DNA of 64,000 nt from Lenzites betulinus (GCA_022264855.1 JABYQU010000030.1:62001-126000); one strand, 5' to 3'; shown: positions 9,889-23,461, counted from the first letter of the stretch. Translations and numbers: made by a program. The notes: generated from the sequence alone by a model not told the origin.

Positions 9889-10407
9889 CCCTTGTATTCT
9901 CGTACGGCTGAGGCCATCGTTCATTCTGCAATCGAACAGACCGTATCCCTGTCTTTCAGCGCTTGAGCTTTCTCTGTGACGACCTCCTTCCCTCTTCGGT
10001 TGCTGGCATCACAATTGACGACCATTACTCCCAACTAAGTATCACCATTAAGACCCTCCCTCCTCTGCGTCTAGTGCTGTCCGCATTGCAGTCCTGCTGG
10101 CGTTTGTTCAAGCGGGTTCAGAGGATCTGACGGTGCCGATGAGCAGCGAAATGCGAGTAGTACTCCATGGGACAATTTGGGACAGCGTTAAGCATGCAGC
10201 GTGGATACCAGCCAGTAAAATGGCCCAAGAGAGCATACATTCAGATGATAGCACGGAGCGAGGTCGAAGACTTGTTCAAACTAGAGAGGCTGGTGAGGTA
10301 GAGAATCTCCGCCATCGCGTGGTCTGGCAGGTATATGTACATGCTGCCGCTGCCCGAAGCCTCGAGACACGGGCAAAATTTTGGAGCCGTCCCAGCTACC
10401 CATTTTG

Positions 10408-10574
10408 GTCGACATGCTTGATCGGACCTTGGTCAGCATAGGCCCACTTAGTCGACAGACATTATCGGACCTTGAATCGTTGAAGGCTGGATTGTACGAC
10501 ATGGCGACTCGGACATTGGCCCATTTTTAGGCTACTTTAGTCGACACCACGATCGGACCTTCTGCAGCATAGGC
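10408..10574. repeat. Imperfect direct repeats (GTCGACA / ATCGGACCTT / AGCATAGGC)
   Basis: GTCGACA occurs at 10408, 10451 and 10540. Each is followed 12-13 bases later by ATCGGACCTT (10421, 10464, 10552). AGCATAGGC recurs at 10435 and 10566. A weaker partial copy lies around 10496-10520. This is a small, decayed tandem array with units of about 43 and 89 bases, in the upstream region of the gene at 10953. Confidence 0.6.
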
Positions 10575-10952
10575 GGGGGTCCTATACAGACAGGCCACAC
10601 CTGTACTAAGTACTACGCGCGGGATATAAAAGCTTGATTAAATAAAATAAAATAAAAAAGACTTTTTCCTGAGGCTGAGCGCTGACTCAGCAGGAGCGTG
10701 GGATCAGTACACACAAATACTCGTCAACAAATGCTTGCTTTGGTGGCACGCCGCGCTTGATGCACGATCCTACTACGAGTCCGACAGTCAACTAACGACT
10801 CGCACTTCTTTCACCGCCTCTTCCTCTACTTCTGATATCTTGCGCTGTACTGTCACTGGCGCCTTCTCACAGACAGGTTATCGGAGACTTTGACGCGTTG
10901 CCGCGGACTTCAAGCCGACGACATACGGCCATCCACTCAACTAGTGTTATAC

Positions 10953-12301
10953 ATGACGGATTCAGCGCTGCTGTACCGTCCCCTTCCCCGCCGGTACGCC
11001 GTAATTCAGATGGATCCTGTGGGAATGGTCAGCCATTTCCAGGATCCCATCGCAACAGCCGCGGCGCAAGCCATACACCCCAAGAAGTACCTGGTCTATC
11101 TCGACGTTGTAAGTATCATACCTCTTGTACATGGGCGGCCAGGATTCATTCGTCATCTTTTGCAGCCATTAGGTCTTCCTACATTGAACTGCCGATGGTA
11201 TCGCTATGACATCGGGTTTATCGCCACTAGTCTGCGACCAGAGAACAAGAAGAGTGGGCTCACACCGGACATGGTTGTCCCCATATGTCCGAACACTGAC
11301 CACCCTTCTGGTCCTCACGAATCCGTTGAGCCTACTCCTTCGTTCCCATTCTCAAACTGTTACCACTGGGTCGATAGCAACATGCTCGTGCGCATCCGTC
11401 GCCCGGAGGAGCGCTTCGACCATTCCCACGCTTTCCAGTTGGAACCAAGCCAGCATCTCAAACTCCACCGATTGTTTGAGAATGATGCCATTCGCGGTCA
11501 GAGAGCCGTCGACGAAAGACGTGCCCAAGACATCCCGCAGTCCACCGGCGAGGAAGACGTGATCATAGACGATAATTCTCTTCGCAGCGGACCCGAGGGC
11601 AGTCTTGAGCGCGCGGATCCGGTCAGCGAAGCCCATAGTAGCAGAAACAGCTCCTACGACTCTCTGAATGCCATCCTCCGCATGGATCCTTGCGGATTCT
11701 TCACTGACGACAATGTCGAGGTGATACCGCTCGTCAATATGTGGTTCGAGCTCCAGGATCATCTCACTGCGGATACGATTGCAAACCCGATGGGCCTTCT
11801 TGAGGAGGAGGACACGATTGTTCAGTGAGTTTTTAGACTAGTAGTGATGCATTGATGACCTCGTTCGCTCCCTGCATGGCCTCACGGTCTCCCACAGGAT
11901 CATCCGTGATGCAAGAGAACGGGCTCCATCCACCAAGATACCGGTCAATGATAGCATATTCAACCTCCTCGCCGACCCGACCCGTCGCTTAGCTATGCTT
12001 CCCATTGGAGAGCCGAAGTATGCGAAGCATATGCCCACATTCATCCATCAGCAAATCTTGAGGATTTTCCAGTTGGAGGGGGAGCAACCCGTTGCTCTCG
12101 ACCAGCAGCCCGGTAAGTACAGCACTAGCCTCATCTTATTAGACGGCATGTTCTGATGCGGACTATGCTGTAGCTGCGAAGCCTGCAAAGGTGGTGGGAA
12201 AGGGTCCCAAGGTTTGGCGCACGATCAAACGCACTGTCGCACGGATGGTCCATCTACCGTGTCGCTGCACTCATCCACCCTTCCTTCCTTTCTGGCCGTG
12301 A
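10953..12301 (+). CDS. Unknown protein, left copy of an inverted pair (385 aa)
   Basis: I read four exons, 10953-11108, 11166-11824, 11898-12112 and 12174-12301, all with GT-AG junctions that keep frame; they give 385 residues. The start is the ATG that aligns with the start of the copy at 15477. The best conserved part is RYAVIQMDPVGM, SHFQDPIATAAAQAI and PKKYLVYLD near the N-terminus, then CRWYRYD, SLRPE, PDMVVPI, SFPFSNCYHW and MLVRIRRPE. An acidic linker follows (EEDVIIDD), and the end is ARMVHLP...HPPFLPFWP. No signal peptide or membrane segment is seen. I recognise no family. Two maintained copies with the same introns argue for a real, lineage-restricted gene. Confidence 0.75.
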
Positions 12302-12793
12302 TGCACGAGGCCTTCCAACTGCGACGTTGCCCCACCATATACCACCTACTATCACGTTGCAATTTCCTACTTAGCAAAAACCACACTGTCCTGTTGTGCA
12401 TACACTATCGTCGCTGCCTCCTGCTCTTTTCGCTTTACTGAATCCTATCGATAGTACTCTACCTCACTCTATGCAATCTGTGCATTCACAATTGGAGCCT
12501 ACTTTATCGCCCAAGTTTGCCAACCCAAGTTCCTGAATGCGACATCGCACTGTCATGCATCATGTATATCTATAATATTACGTTCACGACTCAGAATGCT
12601 ACATTGGAACGGGTGGCGTTGCGCGACGATATTCCTGTGTTGTACCGCTGCGCAAGTTTTAACTCTCGACACCTGCTCCGGGCCGGGCCGACCAGAGCCG
12701 CGGCGGAGTTGCACAAGGTTGTTGCTCGCACTCATATCCTCCCACACCTCGCTCTCTCCAACCATACCCTAGGTGTACGAACGGCCGACATAT
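12302..12793. other. Intergenic, nothing recognised
   Basis: This is the spacer between the left copy of the duplicated gene and the protease gene. Short ORFs here look random. It presumably holds the protease promoter; no clear TATA box is seen. Confidence 0.5.
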
Positions 12794-13809
12794 ATGCGAG
12801 CAGTATTCCGTGGCGTTCGCTCGAACCTGTCCTCTGCCCGCAATTCTTGGCGGGCGTTTCTTGAGCAGCGGCGCGCTATCAAATGGACCCTCTCTGTCCT
12901 TGTCTGGCTACCGCTCGGGATCTTCGTAACCGAGTACGGCGCGAACATCAAGGCCGTCGCAGGCCGCAGCATGCAGGTAAGTTTCTCCTGAACAGTGTCA
13001 ATGCGGTTGAAGGGAGGAAAGAGGGAGTATTGACGGACGCGCTATGCTAGCTAGCCCACGCTTAATCCGGACGACTCTACGTCGCGGGACATCGTTCTTT
13101 TCGACATTTTTTCGATACGGCTTGCACAGAGGTACAACCGCGGGGATATCGTCGCGCTCAGGTACGCTGTATGCTGTAATGTACAGCGCTCGATGTAATC
13201 TTAATGAGCATCCCCAGGTCCCCATCAGACTCGAAGCTGATTGTAAAGCGCATCGTTGCGCTTGAGGGCGATACCGTACGTGTATTCTGTCCCTCTTCCT
13301 GGCGCCTGCTAAAGTTGAGAAACACGCAGATCAAGACTCTTCCTCCATATCCAGACGCAGAAGTACGAGTGCCCCAAGGCCACGCCTGGGTTGAAGGTGC
13401 GTAGCGCCACCCCCACTTCCCGCGCCCCCACACTCACCCTCTAGCAGGCGACGAGCCATTCCGGACAGAGGATAGCAATCGCTTTGGCCCCGTACGTTTC
13501 TTTCCCTTCGTCGCTCTCCCTTTCTCTTTTGCGTGGCAACGCGGACGACTCTCACATCTCCCACCGTACGGATACTGACATGCTCCCGCACAGGTTCCCC
13601 TAGGCCTGGTCGAGTCCCGCCTCGCCTTCGTGCTCTGGCCGTGGAAGCGTATCGGGCCCCTCGGACAGCCCCTCGTCCCGCGCCACGACGCGACGGTCGG
13701 CAGCCCCGACTGGCGCCGCAGCAAGGCCGAAAGAGAGCGCGAAGAGTGGCGGCGCGCGCGGGTCACCGTCGCTGCGCCTCCCACAGACCCGTCTCTTGCG
13801 CCGACTTGA
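12794..13809 (+). CDS. IMP2: Mitochondrial inner membrane protease subunit 2
   Basis: This is a signal-peptidase-I-type serine protease of the mitochondrial inner membrane complex, which cleaves sorting signals from intermembrane-space proteins. Five exons (12794-12976, 13055-13161, 13218-13396, 13448-13491, 13594-13809) join in frame to 242 residues. A transmembrane helix (WTLSVLVWLPLGIFV) precedes the catalytic serine in AGRSMQPTLNP. The catalytic lysine is in LIVKRIVALEGD. GHAWVEGD, then EDSNRFGPVPLGLV and VLWPWKRIG, are the signature of the Imp2 rather than the Imp1 branch. The ATG at 12794 is the first true ATG in the frame. The Arg/Glu-rich tail after the last motif is longer than in yeast. 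The gene is enclosed by the inverted duplication. Confidence 0.9.
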
Positions 13810-14127
13810 CTTGTAAGCTGACCCATCTACTTATCCACGACGCGATCGTGAAGTGCTCTATACACCGAGGATACACTGTTTAATTCACTATGATAGTCGT
13901 GTTGAAATGTTATGACATTGCGGAAAGCTTCTCAGGGAAACATCCGCTGCGGCGGCGAGAGTCGTGACTTCAGGTTTCGGTGCAAGCAGAGTATATTGCT
14001 TAGCATAATGCTCGGAGTGCTAATGGCATGTATGACGGGTTGGAAACCAGATTTGAACTGGTTGTACGTCCAGAACATGACTTATCGTGTATGGAAGCGC
14101 GATGACGCGGTCAGGAAGCCTACTTCA
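13810..14127. other. Short intergenic region, nothing recognised
   Basis: This is the 3' flank of the protease gene meeting the 3' flank of the right copy of the duplicated gene (convergent). No coding or RNA feature is seen. Confidence 0.5.
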
Positions 14128-15477
14128 TCACGGCCAGAAAGGCAGGAAGGGTGGATGAGCGCACTCAGGCTGGCGTGGTGGTAGATGAACCATGCGTGCG
14201 ACCATGCGTTTGAGCGTGCGCCAGATCGTTGGACACTTTGCCGTTAAATTTGCACGCTTCGCAGCTACAACGTGGTCCGTATTATAATCTGCCGTCTCAG
14301 AGGATGCGGCCAGCACTGTACTTACCGGGCTGCTCCACTTCCAACTGGGAAATCTTCAAGATTCGCTGATAGATGAATGAGGGCATACGCTCCGCATAGG
14401 TTGGCTCTTCAATGGGAGGTACAACTGAGCGGATCGAGTCGGAGTGGAAATTAAATAGGCTATCATTGACTGGTATCTTAGTGGACGGGGCCCGTTCTCG
14501 TGCATCGCGAATGATCCTGTAGGAAGCCGTGAGTCCATGTAGAGTGCGAACAAAGTCATCACCATGAAAACTCACTGAACAGTTGTGTTCACCTCTTCGA
14601 TAACGTCCATTGGGTTTGTAATCGTATCCACAGTGAGATGTTCCTCGAGCTCGAACCACATATCGACAAGCGGTATCGACTCGACAGCGTCATCAGTGAT
14701 GAGTCCCAAAGGATCCATGAGGAAGAGGGCATCCACAGAGTCGTAGGAGCTGTTTATGCTGCTGTAGGCCGCATCGCTGACCGAATCCACGGACCCAACA
14801 CTGCTCTCGCGTCCGTTGCGGAGAGAACCATCGTCTACGATGACAGCTTCCTCGATGGCATTCGACTCGGAATTTGCATCGCAGGCGTCTCCGGCGGGCT
14901 GCGGGATGTCTTGGGCAAGTCTTTCGTCTACGGCTCTCCGAGCACGAGCGTGATCCTCCATAAACAATTGGGCGAGTTCGAAGTGCTGGCGTGTTTCCAA
15001 GTGGAAAGAGCAGGAGTGGTCGAAGCGCATCTCCGGGCGACGGATGCGGACGAGCAGGCCGCAATCGAGCCAGTGGTAACAGTTCGGGAATGGGAACGAA
15101 GGATAAGGTCGAACGGGTTCGCGAGGACCAGAAGTGTTCGGAAATATGGGGACAACCATGTCCGATGTGAGCCCATTAGCGCTATCCTCTGGTCGCAGAG
15201 TAGTCCCGATAAGGCTGACATCGTAGCGAAACCATTTGCAAGTCACTGATGGAAGGTCTACTGGCTGCCAGATGTAACAAATGAATCCTGACGACCCGTG
15301 TACGAGAGATATGATACTTACATAGTCGAGATAGACCAGGTACTTCTTGGGGCGTATGGCTTGCGCCGCGGCTGTTGCGATGGGATCCTGGAAATGGCTG
15401 ATCATTCCTACAGGATCCATCTGCATTACGGCGTACCGATAAGGATGAGGACAGTACATCAGATTTGAGATTGCCAT
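14128..15477 (-). CDS. Unknown protein, right copy of an inverted pair (390 aa)
   Basis: This paralogue of the gene at 10953 is on the opposite strand. Exons read 15477-15322, 15264-14576, 14516-14326 and 14264-14128. Intron positions and phases are the same as in the left copy, and the product is 390 residues. Shared blocks are RYAVMQMDPVGM, SHFQDPIATAAAQAI, PKKYLVYLD, SDMVVPI, SFPFPNCYHW and LLVRIRRPE, and the C-terminal HPPFLPFWP. The main differences are a ten-residue insertion in the acidic linker (NSESNAIEEAV region) and a shorter third exon. Both frames are intact, so neither copy is visibly a pseudogene. Function is unknown. Confidence 0.75.
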
Positions 15478-15774
15478 GTATGCCACTAGTAGGTGAGTCT
15501 GTGGCTCAGCTCTGTGCGCCACTAACTTGAAGTCCGCGGCAACGCGTCAAAGTCTTCGCCGATCTTTCTGGGACAAGCTGCAAGGTGCAATATATTTGAA
15601 GTAGAAACTCGGAAAGACGTGATGGGGCGGTGAAATGAGTGCAAGTCGTTAGTTGACTGTCGGACAGTGTCGTTGGATTCGGAGTGAGAACCGTGCGCGG
15701 CGAGGAGACACTGTCTCCACCTGAAGCATTTGCCAAGTTGTTGACGAGTGTTTGTGTACGTTGATCCCACGCTC

Positions 15775-16737
15775 ATCCTCGCTCGTTCCAGATAATGTGG
15801 TACATGCCCAACCTCTTACTAACGCGGAGGCTTTACAGAATGGTAGCCGTGAAGAGAAGCTATAGGCATTCTAGATTCATGGATTGCATCAAGTCGGGTA
15901 AATCACTGTTGACGTGATTCAGTATAGCGAAGTCACGGTGTGCAGGCCCGGAAAAGCGACAATAGCGTATACAATGCGGCAGGGCAGCGCGATTCTTGAT
16001 ATGTAGCAGTTTCAACATGGTACGTGGCGGATAATAGGGCGAGTTCGCACTCAGAAGGCTCCCTACACTGCACGCTGGCAAAATTAGAGCACGCTCGAAG
16101 CCGCGCGCCACCCGGGCCGTTAGTAAGGAGCACGAATGTATTACAAACATGCCAGTGATACATTCTATACGTTCATATAGTTGTCCACAGGTAAGGCTCA
16201 CGGCACCATGAGCCTCGTTGCCAAGCCCACCAAGACCGCCAAGCCGCCTGAGTCAATGGTCGATCGTGGAGCGCCAAATTAGTGCCCCAGCGAAGGACAA
16301 GTGGAGCGAGCTGTTCGCCGCGCCCAGAGATCCCTGAGACCTGGCGGCGGAGCGACGAACAGAGCGCCGGCAAGCTTGAATGCCACCTGCGCGAAACGTT
16401 CGCCGGATATGAGAAGACCCAATACGTTCACACAAGAGATTGGACGCACTAATAAGCTGTTGGATAAATATGACAAGTAGTCATGCAGGCCGCGGGGACC
16501 GCGAACTACTTGTGTCACAGACCCAGGTACTTCGGGTCGACCTACGGCTCAAGCTTGACTTCAAGTTCCAGAGATTCTTGGGCCTACAAGCGCCATTCAA
16601 GTTGTCACCACCGAACGACGCGAGACCAAGTTCAGGCTACGCAAAAGCCCGAGTCTCCCCCAGGATGTCTAAGAAATGGCCAGTAGCGCATGGCATACAA
16701 TCGCTTGCAATACAATATTGACCGGTCTCCTCAGTCT
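15775..16737. other. Intergenic, nothing recognised
   Basis: About 960 bases lie between the right arm of the duplication and the 3' end of the arginyltransferase gene. The ORFs on both strands have no protein-like conservation that I can see. Confidence 0.5.
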
Positions 16738-18602
<1,865 letters not shown>

Positions 18603-19242
18603 TGGCAGCACTAGATGGCGTGGCCGAAGTATTCCGGTAACTGTGGTGTTATAAGCAGTGCTGGTATCCTAGTATCTGCGTGTACAGGAAGAGACGGTGC
18701 ACGTTAGATAAATTGCTAGAAGTGGGCGTATCGATTACTCGCTTGATCCTGGGACTGCGCAGTGCTCACGAGGCCACTCAGGTTGCGACTGGTGGGATAG
18801 CTGAATATTGAATGTTCCAGCGCTGTGGTGGATGGCGGTTCAATGATACTAGTACTTGCCGGCACAGCCGCCCATCGACATTGCTCCCCGATAGATCTAC
18901 CCAAGATCTACCCCACATCGGCACATCGACCTCAAATTCTGAAGGCCTCCCAAACGCATCCTGAGCCATCGAGCATGATGTAAAGCGTGGCTCATTCAAT
19001 GGTAGCATATATCCATACATATACAAGATGACCATTCGAGTAGCAAGAAGAGCTGTATGTCATGCTAATATTGTTACATATGCCATAGTACGTGATCGTC
19101 TCAAAAGCGGAGAGCACCGTGCATCACGAGAAGGAGAGCAAGAGTCGTCCCGGGATATACAAACGCACACATACAGACCCTATCCATCGTAATCATGGAG
19201 GACGTCGCAGCAGAGCCCCGGCACCCGTCCATCGTCAGCGCG
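18603..19242. other. Intergenic, ATE1 upstream region
   Basis: These 640 bases lie between the ATE1 start and the PROPPIN stop, both genes being on the minus strand. They presumably hold the ATE1 promoter. I see no further gene. Confidence 0.5.
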
Positions 19243-20850
19243 TCAACCCCAGCCGTCCCAGCGCCCGAACCGCCGATACTCGCGCAGGATGCATTCCCGC
19301 CCAGGCTTCTCCTCCTTCTCCCGCTCGCGCTCCTTGCCCTTGTCCGAGCGGACCCCGAAGGACGACCCGCTCCCCGAGCGGGGCCGCGCCATCGACATCG
19401 TCCGCACACTCGGCGGCGAAGCCGACAGCGGATCCCGCAGCGTCGGCGTCCCGGCCCGACTCGCACTCGACGGCGACGACGAAGACGACGACACACCAGA
19501 GACGGACGACGAGGGCAGCGCGAGGCGATACCAGCCCCCGGTGTACGTCAGCGCGACGAGCTGGTACTCCACGCGCTGCGCGCGCCCGGGCGCGTCCTGG
19601 TCCTCTGGGGCGATCTGGATCCAGCCGACGACACACTTCTCCTCGTCCACGACGTCGGCCGTGGGCGGCTTCGCGGGCTGCGCAGAGAGCGAGATGTGCG
19701 CGGACTGCGCGGGGATGCGGTACTGCGCGTACGACCACTCGGAGTCGAAGTACTTCGGGAGCGGGATGAATGGCGTCAGCGGCGAGAACGTGGACTGGCG
19801 GTTTCTGGGCAGGTCTGTCAGCGTCCGCGCCGTCAGCCTATTCTCAGAGCGACAACTTACGAGGCGCCCGAGCCGGAGGTGAGTGCGAATACGTGCACGG
19901 TGCCTTTGTCGCTCCACACGCACACCTCCCGCTCGTCAGGCCGGAAGGCGACCCCGTAGATCTCGGCCTTGTCCGTCCCTCTGCGGAGTTCTCTGACAAG
20001 CTTCCCGGTGGTTGTGTCCCATATCCGGATGAGGGTGCCTCTCGAGGAAGTGGTGGCGAGCAGCCGGCCAGATGGGGGCACGGTCAGAGTGCTGAGCGCG
20101 GTCGTATGCGCGGCGATGATCGATACAGGGTGCTTTGTCGGTGCGGGGGGTGGTCTTGAGGGTGGCGCGGACGCGGGCGGGCCTATAGGCTGTGGCGGCG
20201 GACAAGGGGGCAGGTGCACGAGCTGGATGTGGCCCATCTGGCGGCCGGGTATCGCCAATACCGTAGAATACGCCGCGGTCGCAATCGCAAGCAGACCTAG
20301 AAGCAGCGCCCGCGTGAGAGGCGTTCTCATCAGCTCCGAGCGGCGGGAAGGACGCACCCCGGACATTATCGCACGTATCCCACTCCCCGTACCGGGCCAC
20401 GGCCTCGCCGACCTGGAAGACGACGACGCGCCGGCGGAGGGCGACCGCGAGCCACCCGCGGCGGCACGCCAGGCCCCGGACCTTCTCTCTGAACTCCAGT
20501 TCAGCGACCTCTTGCGCGAGTGCATCATCCCAGAGAATGACCTTATTGGGTGGGTAGCGCGGGCTCCGCCCGCCACCGACGAGGAAGAGGAGGGACGACG
20601 TCTGGAGGGGCACGACTGCGGACAGCGTCCCGCCTGTTATTTCTGCGGGGTCGTTCAGCATCTCCGCACGGGCGCACGAGCCGCGGGAGTCGGACGTACC
20701 GCGTTTCCGCAGGAGCTGGAGTGGCCATGTGCGATAGACTGCGAAGCCGGCCTGGGTGGATGTGGTGAAGATGCGGCAGTCGGAGTCGAAGCGGGCGTCG
20801 AAGATGAGGACGGGGGCGGTGGAACTGATTGAATGCCGCGCAAGATTCAT
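19243..20850 (-). CDS. PROPPIN (WIPI/Hsv2-type) phosphoinositide-binding beta-propeller
   Basis: This WD40-like seven-bladed propeller binds PI3P and PI(3,5)P2 on autophagic or vacuolar membranes. Exons are 20850-20358, 20296-19861 and 19804-19243, giving 496 residues. Diagnostic parts are NKVILWDD, the blade ending EWDTCDN, MGHIQLVHL and, near residue 275, the [FL]RRG motif as LRRGTDKAEIYGVAF, whose two arginines contact the lipid. NKVILWDD points to the Hsv2/WDR45 branch rather than Atg18 proper. The C-terminal half of the last exon carries a Ser-rich, low-complexity insertion ([13 protein letters not shown]) that lengthens it beyond yeast Hsv2. The start is the first real ATG; an upstream GTG-initiated extension is not used. 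Confidence 0.9.
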
Positions 20851-21308
20851 CAGTTGGTGGGCGAGGAGAGAGGTGTGGCGGCTGCAGCCTCGCAGTGACG
20901 GCACGCTTCAAGCTTCAAGTTCCTGCAGTGCTATCGCGTTATAGCCCTCACGTGCCCCATTCCGAACAGGCCGCCTGCCCTCCTGTGCTCGTTCGCGCTC
21001 TCGTCGAGCGGTCAGACAGTACACGCACTCGCCCATTCCACCCGGACACGTTCGGTGAGCAAAAGCAGTCATGTATTGCATATTTCGGACACGGTAGCAG
21101 CAACATAGCACGACTTTGCGAGATAAGTAAGCCATACATACAGTCGGATGGGCTGCTACAGTGGCGCCTAGCTAGAGAAACACGGGAAATACAGCAGTGT
21201 TAGATGGTGCATCTTGTGTGCGTGCGTGATCAGAGCCCAATGTCCCAACCCTTCGAGTGATACATCCAATCCACCCCCAGACCCTACATACCCAGATACG
21301 CCGTCCTC
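20851..21308. other. Intergenic, PROPPIN upstream region
   Basis: These 458 bases lie between the PROPPIN start and the stop of the next minus-strand gene. No coding is evident. Confidence 0.5.
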
Positions 21309-22815
21309 CTAGCCCCGAGAGTGTGTAGACGCCGCAGCACTGGCAACATACGCCGGGGCGGCAGCAAACGTCTGTCCGTAGGACGACGTCGCACGGGCAG
21401 GCGCGACCTGCGAGCGGGGCGTGCTGCTGTGGAGATCGCTCCGCCAGGACTTGGGCGGGCGGAGGTCGACGTGCGCGAGCTGCTGGCGCGCCGCCTTGAA
21501 CTCCAGCTCCTCGAACTGGTTCTGCGCAAGGATGGCCGCCTTCGCCTCGGCCTGCCGCTGCAGCTCCGCCTCAGACTCATCAGACAGGTAGTCGGTGAAG
21601 CCGCCAGCCGTCTCCGAGCTGCTGCCGCTGCCACTGCTCGAGGCGCTCGACAGGCTCGCCTTCTCGACCGCATCCTCGCGGCTCGCACGCTTGGGCGCCG
21701 CTGATTCCGGCGCAGGACGCTCCGAGGCGCGGTTCGCCTGCGGAAGACTCGCAGCGGGGGTGTTCGGGGTTGAGGGCGCAGTTCGGCGGCGCGGGGGAGT
21801 GGCGTCGGCTACGCCCTTGCTGGCAGGCAGGGACGGCGGCGAAGCAGATATAGACGGGCGACGCTCAGAGCTGCGGCGCGCGAGCGTGCCATTCAGCTCA
21901 GCGTGCTTGCGGCCCGGGGAGTGCTGCGTGGTATTGGATGGGTCGGGACGCTTCTCCGCAAAGACGTCCATAGCCGAGCGACGGGTGCTCTGATGCTGTT
22001 CCGGCGTCGACGCCTTCGAGAGCGATGCCATTGCGGAATCGGCAGCTGCGGCACGGGGACTGCTCGAGAGCGAAGCAACTACTTGCTGCGGACTCCCCCC
22101 CGATCGGCCCTTGGTGCCGATAGCCTTGGCTGCACCCGTCTCGGCGGCTTTCGTGGGGCTCGTAACGTTGTAGCTAGAGCGCCTGGACATGACGGGAGCA
22201 CTCGTCTGGACGGTGGCGCTGCGTACCGTGCCGGTCGGACTGGCGAGGGGGGATGCGCCGCGAGGGGCGGTGATGCCGTCAAGGATGGCTCTGATCTCCT
22301 GAGGGATGGGGATGTGGTGCACGAGGCTGACGGTGGGCCAATCTGCGGCTCCAATGAGCTTGTGCTCGTTGGGGTTGGGTGGGCGGCAGCAGCCCGGCCA
22401 GCCTGGGTTCTGGTAGCCGGCGAGACGGGGGGGCGGGTTCGTCTTCGCCCACTAGATGAAACGGGGGTGTTACAGACGATCATGGAAAGCAATGGCGCGG
22501 ACGCCGTACCTTGCAGTACCCGCAGCCGTTGAAGGTCATGACTGAGAGCCGATCTGAGGTTAGGGCGCGGCGATAACGGAGGGGGCAGGAGTGGCGGGAC
22601 TAACCCTCGGCGTTCTTGAGGTACATAACATCATGGCGGGGGTGGTTTGCGGTGTTTGAGCAGGTCTCCTTGATGTGCGGACACCTGGGGCGGGGTGTGG
22701 GCGCCAGAGCGGGGAGGGGGAGGAGGGGAGCATACCTGGAGCCGCTGGGCTTGAAGACCTTGCACATGGGGCAGGTGCTAGTCGCCTGCTGGATGGAGCC
22801 GACAGCATAGCACAT
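21309..22815 (-). CDS. Unknown protein with Cys-rich N-terminus and long Ser/Pro-rich tail
   Basis: Four exons are read: an 80-base first exon (22815-22736), two short ones, and a long last exon. The N-terminal 100 residues are Cys-rich: MCYAVGS, CPMCKVFKPSG, CPHIKETCSN, HPRHDVMYL, GCGYCKWAK, GWPGCC. This looks like a metal-binding module with several CxxC or C..H pairs. A conserved-looking VHHIPIPQEIRAIL follows. The remaining 320 residues are Ser/Ala/Pro-rich and disordered, with a short charged helical segment near the end (QRQAEAKAAILAQNQFEELEF). I do not recognise the family. Possible roles such as adaptor or nucleic-acid binding are only inference. It shares a 646-base upstream region with the divergent NCS-1 gene. 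Confidence 0.7.
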
Positions 22816-23461
22816 CGCGGCGGGGGGCGGGGTTGAGCGGGGAGCGAGGGCTGGGAGGCGAAGCAGACGGGACGGCGGAGAGAGTGCCAGAAAGGGGGTA
22901 TAGAGGTATTTGTACTGGGAAGGAGGAGGAAGAAGGGAAACGCATGCGGTTCCTGTTCACGTACTGATCAGGTCCATTTAGGCGAGTCATATAAGTTCAC
23001 GGTGATAAACCAAGAGGCAGGGCCAGTGCGGACGACTGACATGGACAACTGCCCGAGCTCGCGATGGCGGTTCTCCCCAGCTCGACTCGCCCCGCTTCCT
23101 TTCTCTCCAGCTGCCTCGAGGCCCCAGCGTGCCCGCCCCGCCCACCGCTTGCACCCCGTATTTATTTATTTATCTCGCAAATTCTGCCCCGTCCCCCATG
23201 GCCCCCCGCCGCCCGCCCCGCCAAGCCGCGCCCCGCCTGCGCAAGGCTGTCCACCGCCGCCTCAGTGCGCCCGCGCGGCGTGCTCGTCCCCCGGGCGCAG
23301 CGGGCGCGGCGGCGGGATATTGCGCGATAACCCGGATGCGGACTTATCAGGGGTATGACGCGCGGCTTGGCGCGCTCACCGCCTCGAGGGCCGGCGATAG
23401 ATCTCGCGCGGGAGTCCTCCTCGCATCCCGCGTCCTCCCTCGTCCGCTCATCCTCCTCACC
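22816..23461. promoter_or_regulatory. Divergent promoter region, Cys-rich protein / NCS-1
   Basis: The two ATGs face away from each other across 646 bases. The only AT-rich element is TATTTATTTATTTATC near 23159-23174; the rest is strongly GC-rich. No other motif can be supported. Confidence 0.45.

Larger units (their letters stand above)
8765..10952. other. Long non-coding stretch, possible LTR or promoter remnant
   Basis: No protein-like reading is visible in about 2.2 kb. It contains a TATA box plus CT-rich block near 9881-9975, a short direct-repeat block at 10408-10574, a TATAAAAG at 10625-10632 and a (TAAAA)n-like run just after it. The part from about 10694 on is the 5' flank shared with the inverted copy of the next gene. 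The 9060-10100 portion has the feel of a solo LTR (TATA followed by pyrimidine-rich sequence), but I could not find matching TG...CA ends with a target duplication. Confidence 0.4.
10694..15774. repeat. Inverted segmental duplication around the Imp2 gene
   Basis: The left arm is about 10694-12301 (plus) and the right arm about 15774-14128 (minus). They carry diverged copies of the same four-exon gene. Similarity includes the promoter side: GCGTGGGATCA, ACTCGTCAACAA, GTCCGACAGTCAACTAACGAC and ACGCGTTGCCGCGGACTTCAAG occur in both arms. Both first introns are 57 bases with near-identical donors. The 1.8 kb centre holds the protease gene at 12794-13809. Confidence 0.85.

Noticed and set aside
9060..10100. 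Possible solo LTR around the TATA/CT-rich block
   Set aside because: No TG...CA termini with matching target duplication could be found by reading.
19195..20832. Long plus-strand ORFs (up to 287 codons) over the PROPPIN gene
   Set aside because: Arg/Pro/Ser-rich translations typical of GC-rich antisense; the minus strand encodes a clear beta-propeller.
21903..22532. 209-codon plus-strand ORF
   Set aside because: Antisense of the Cys-rich protein exons; no conserved motif.
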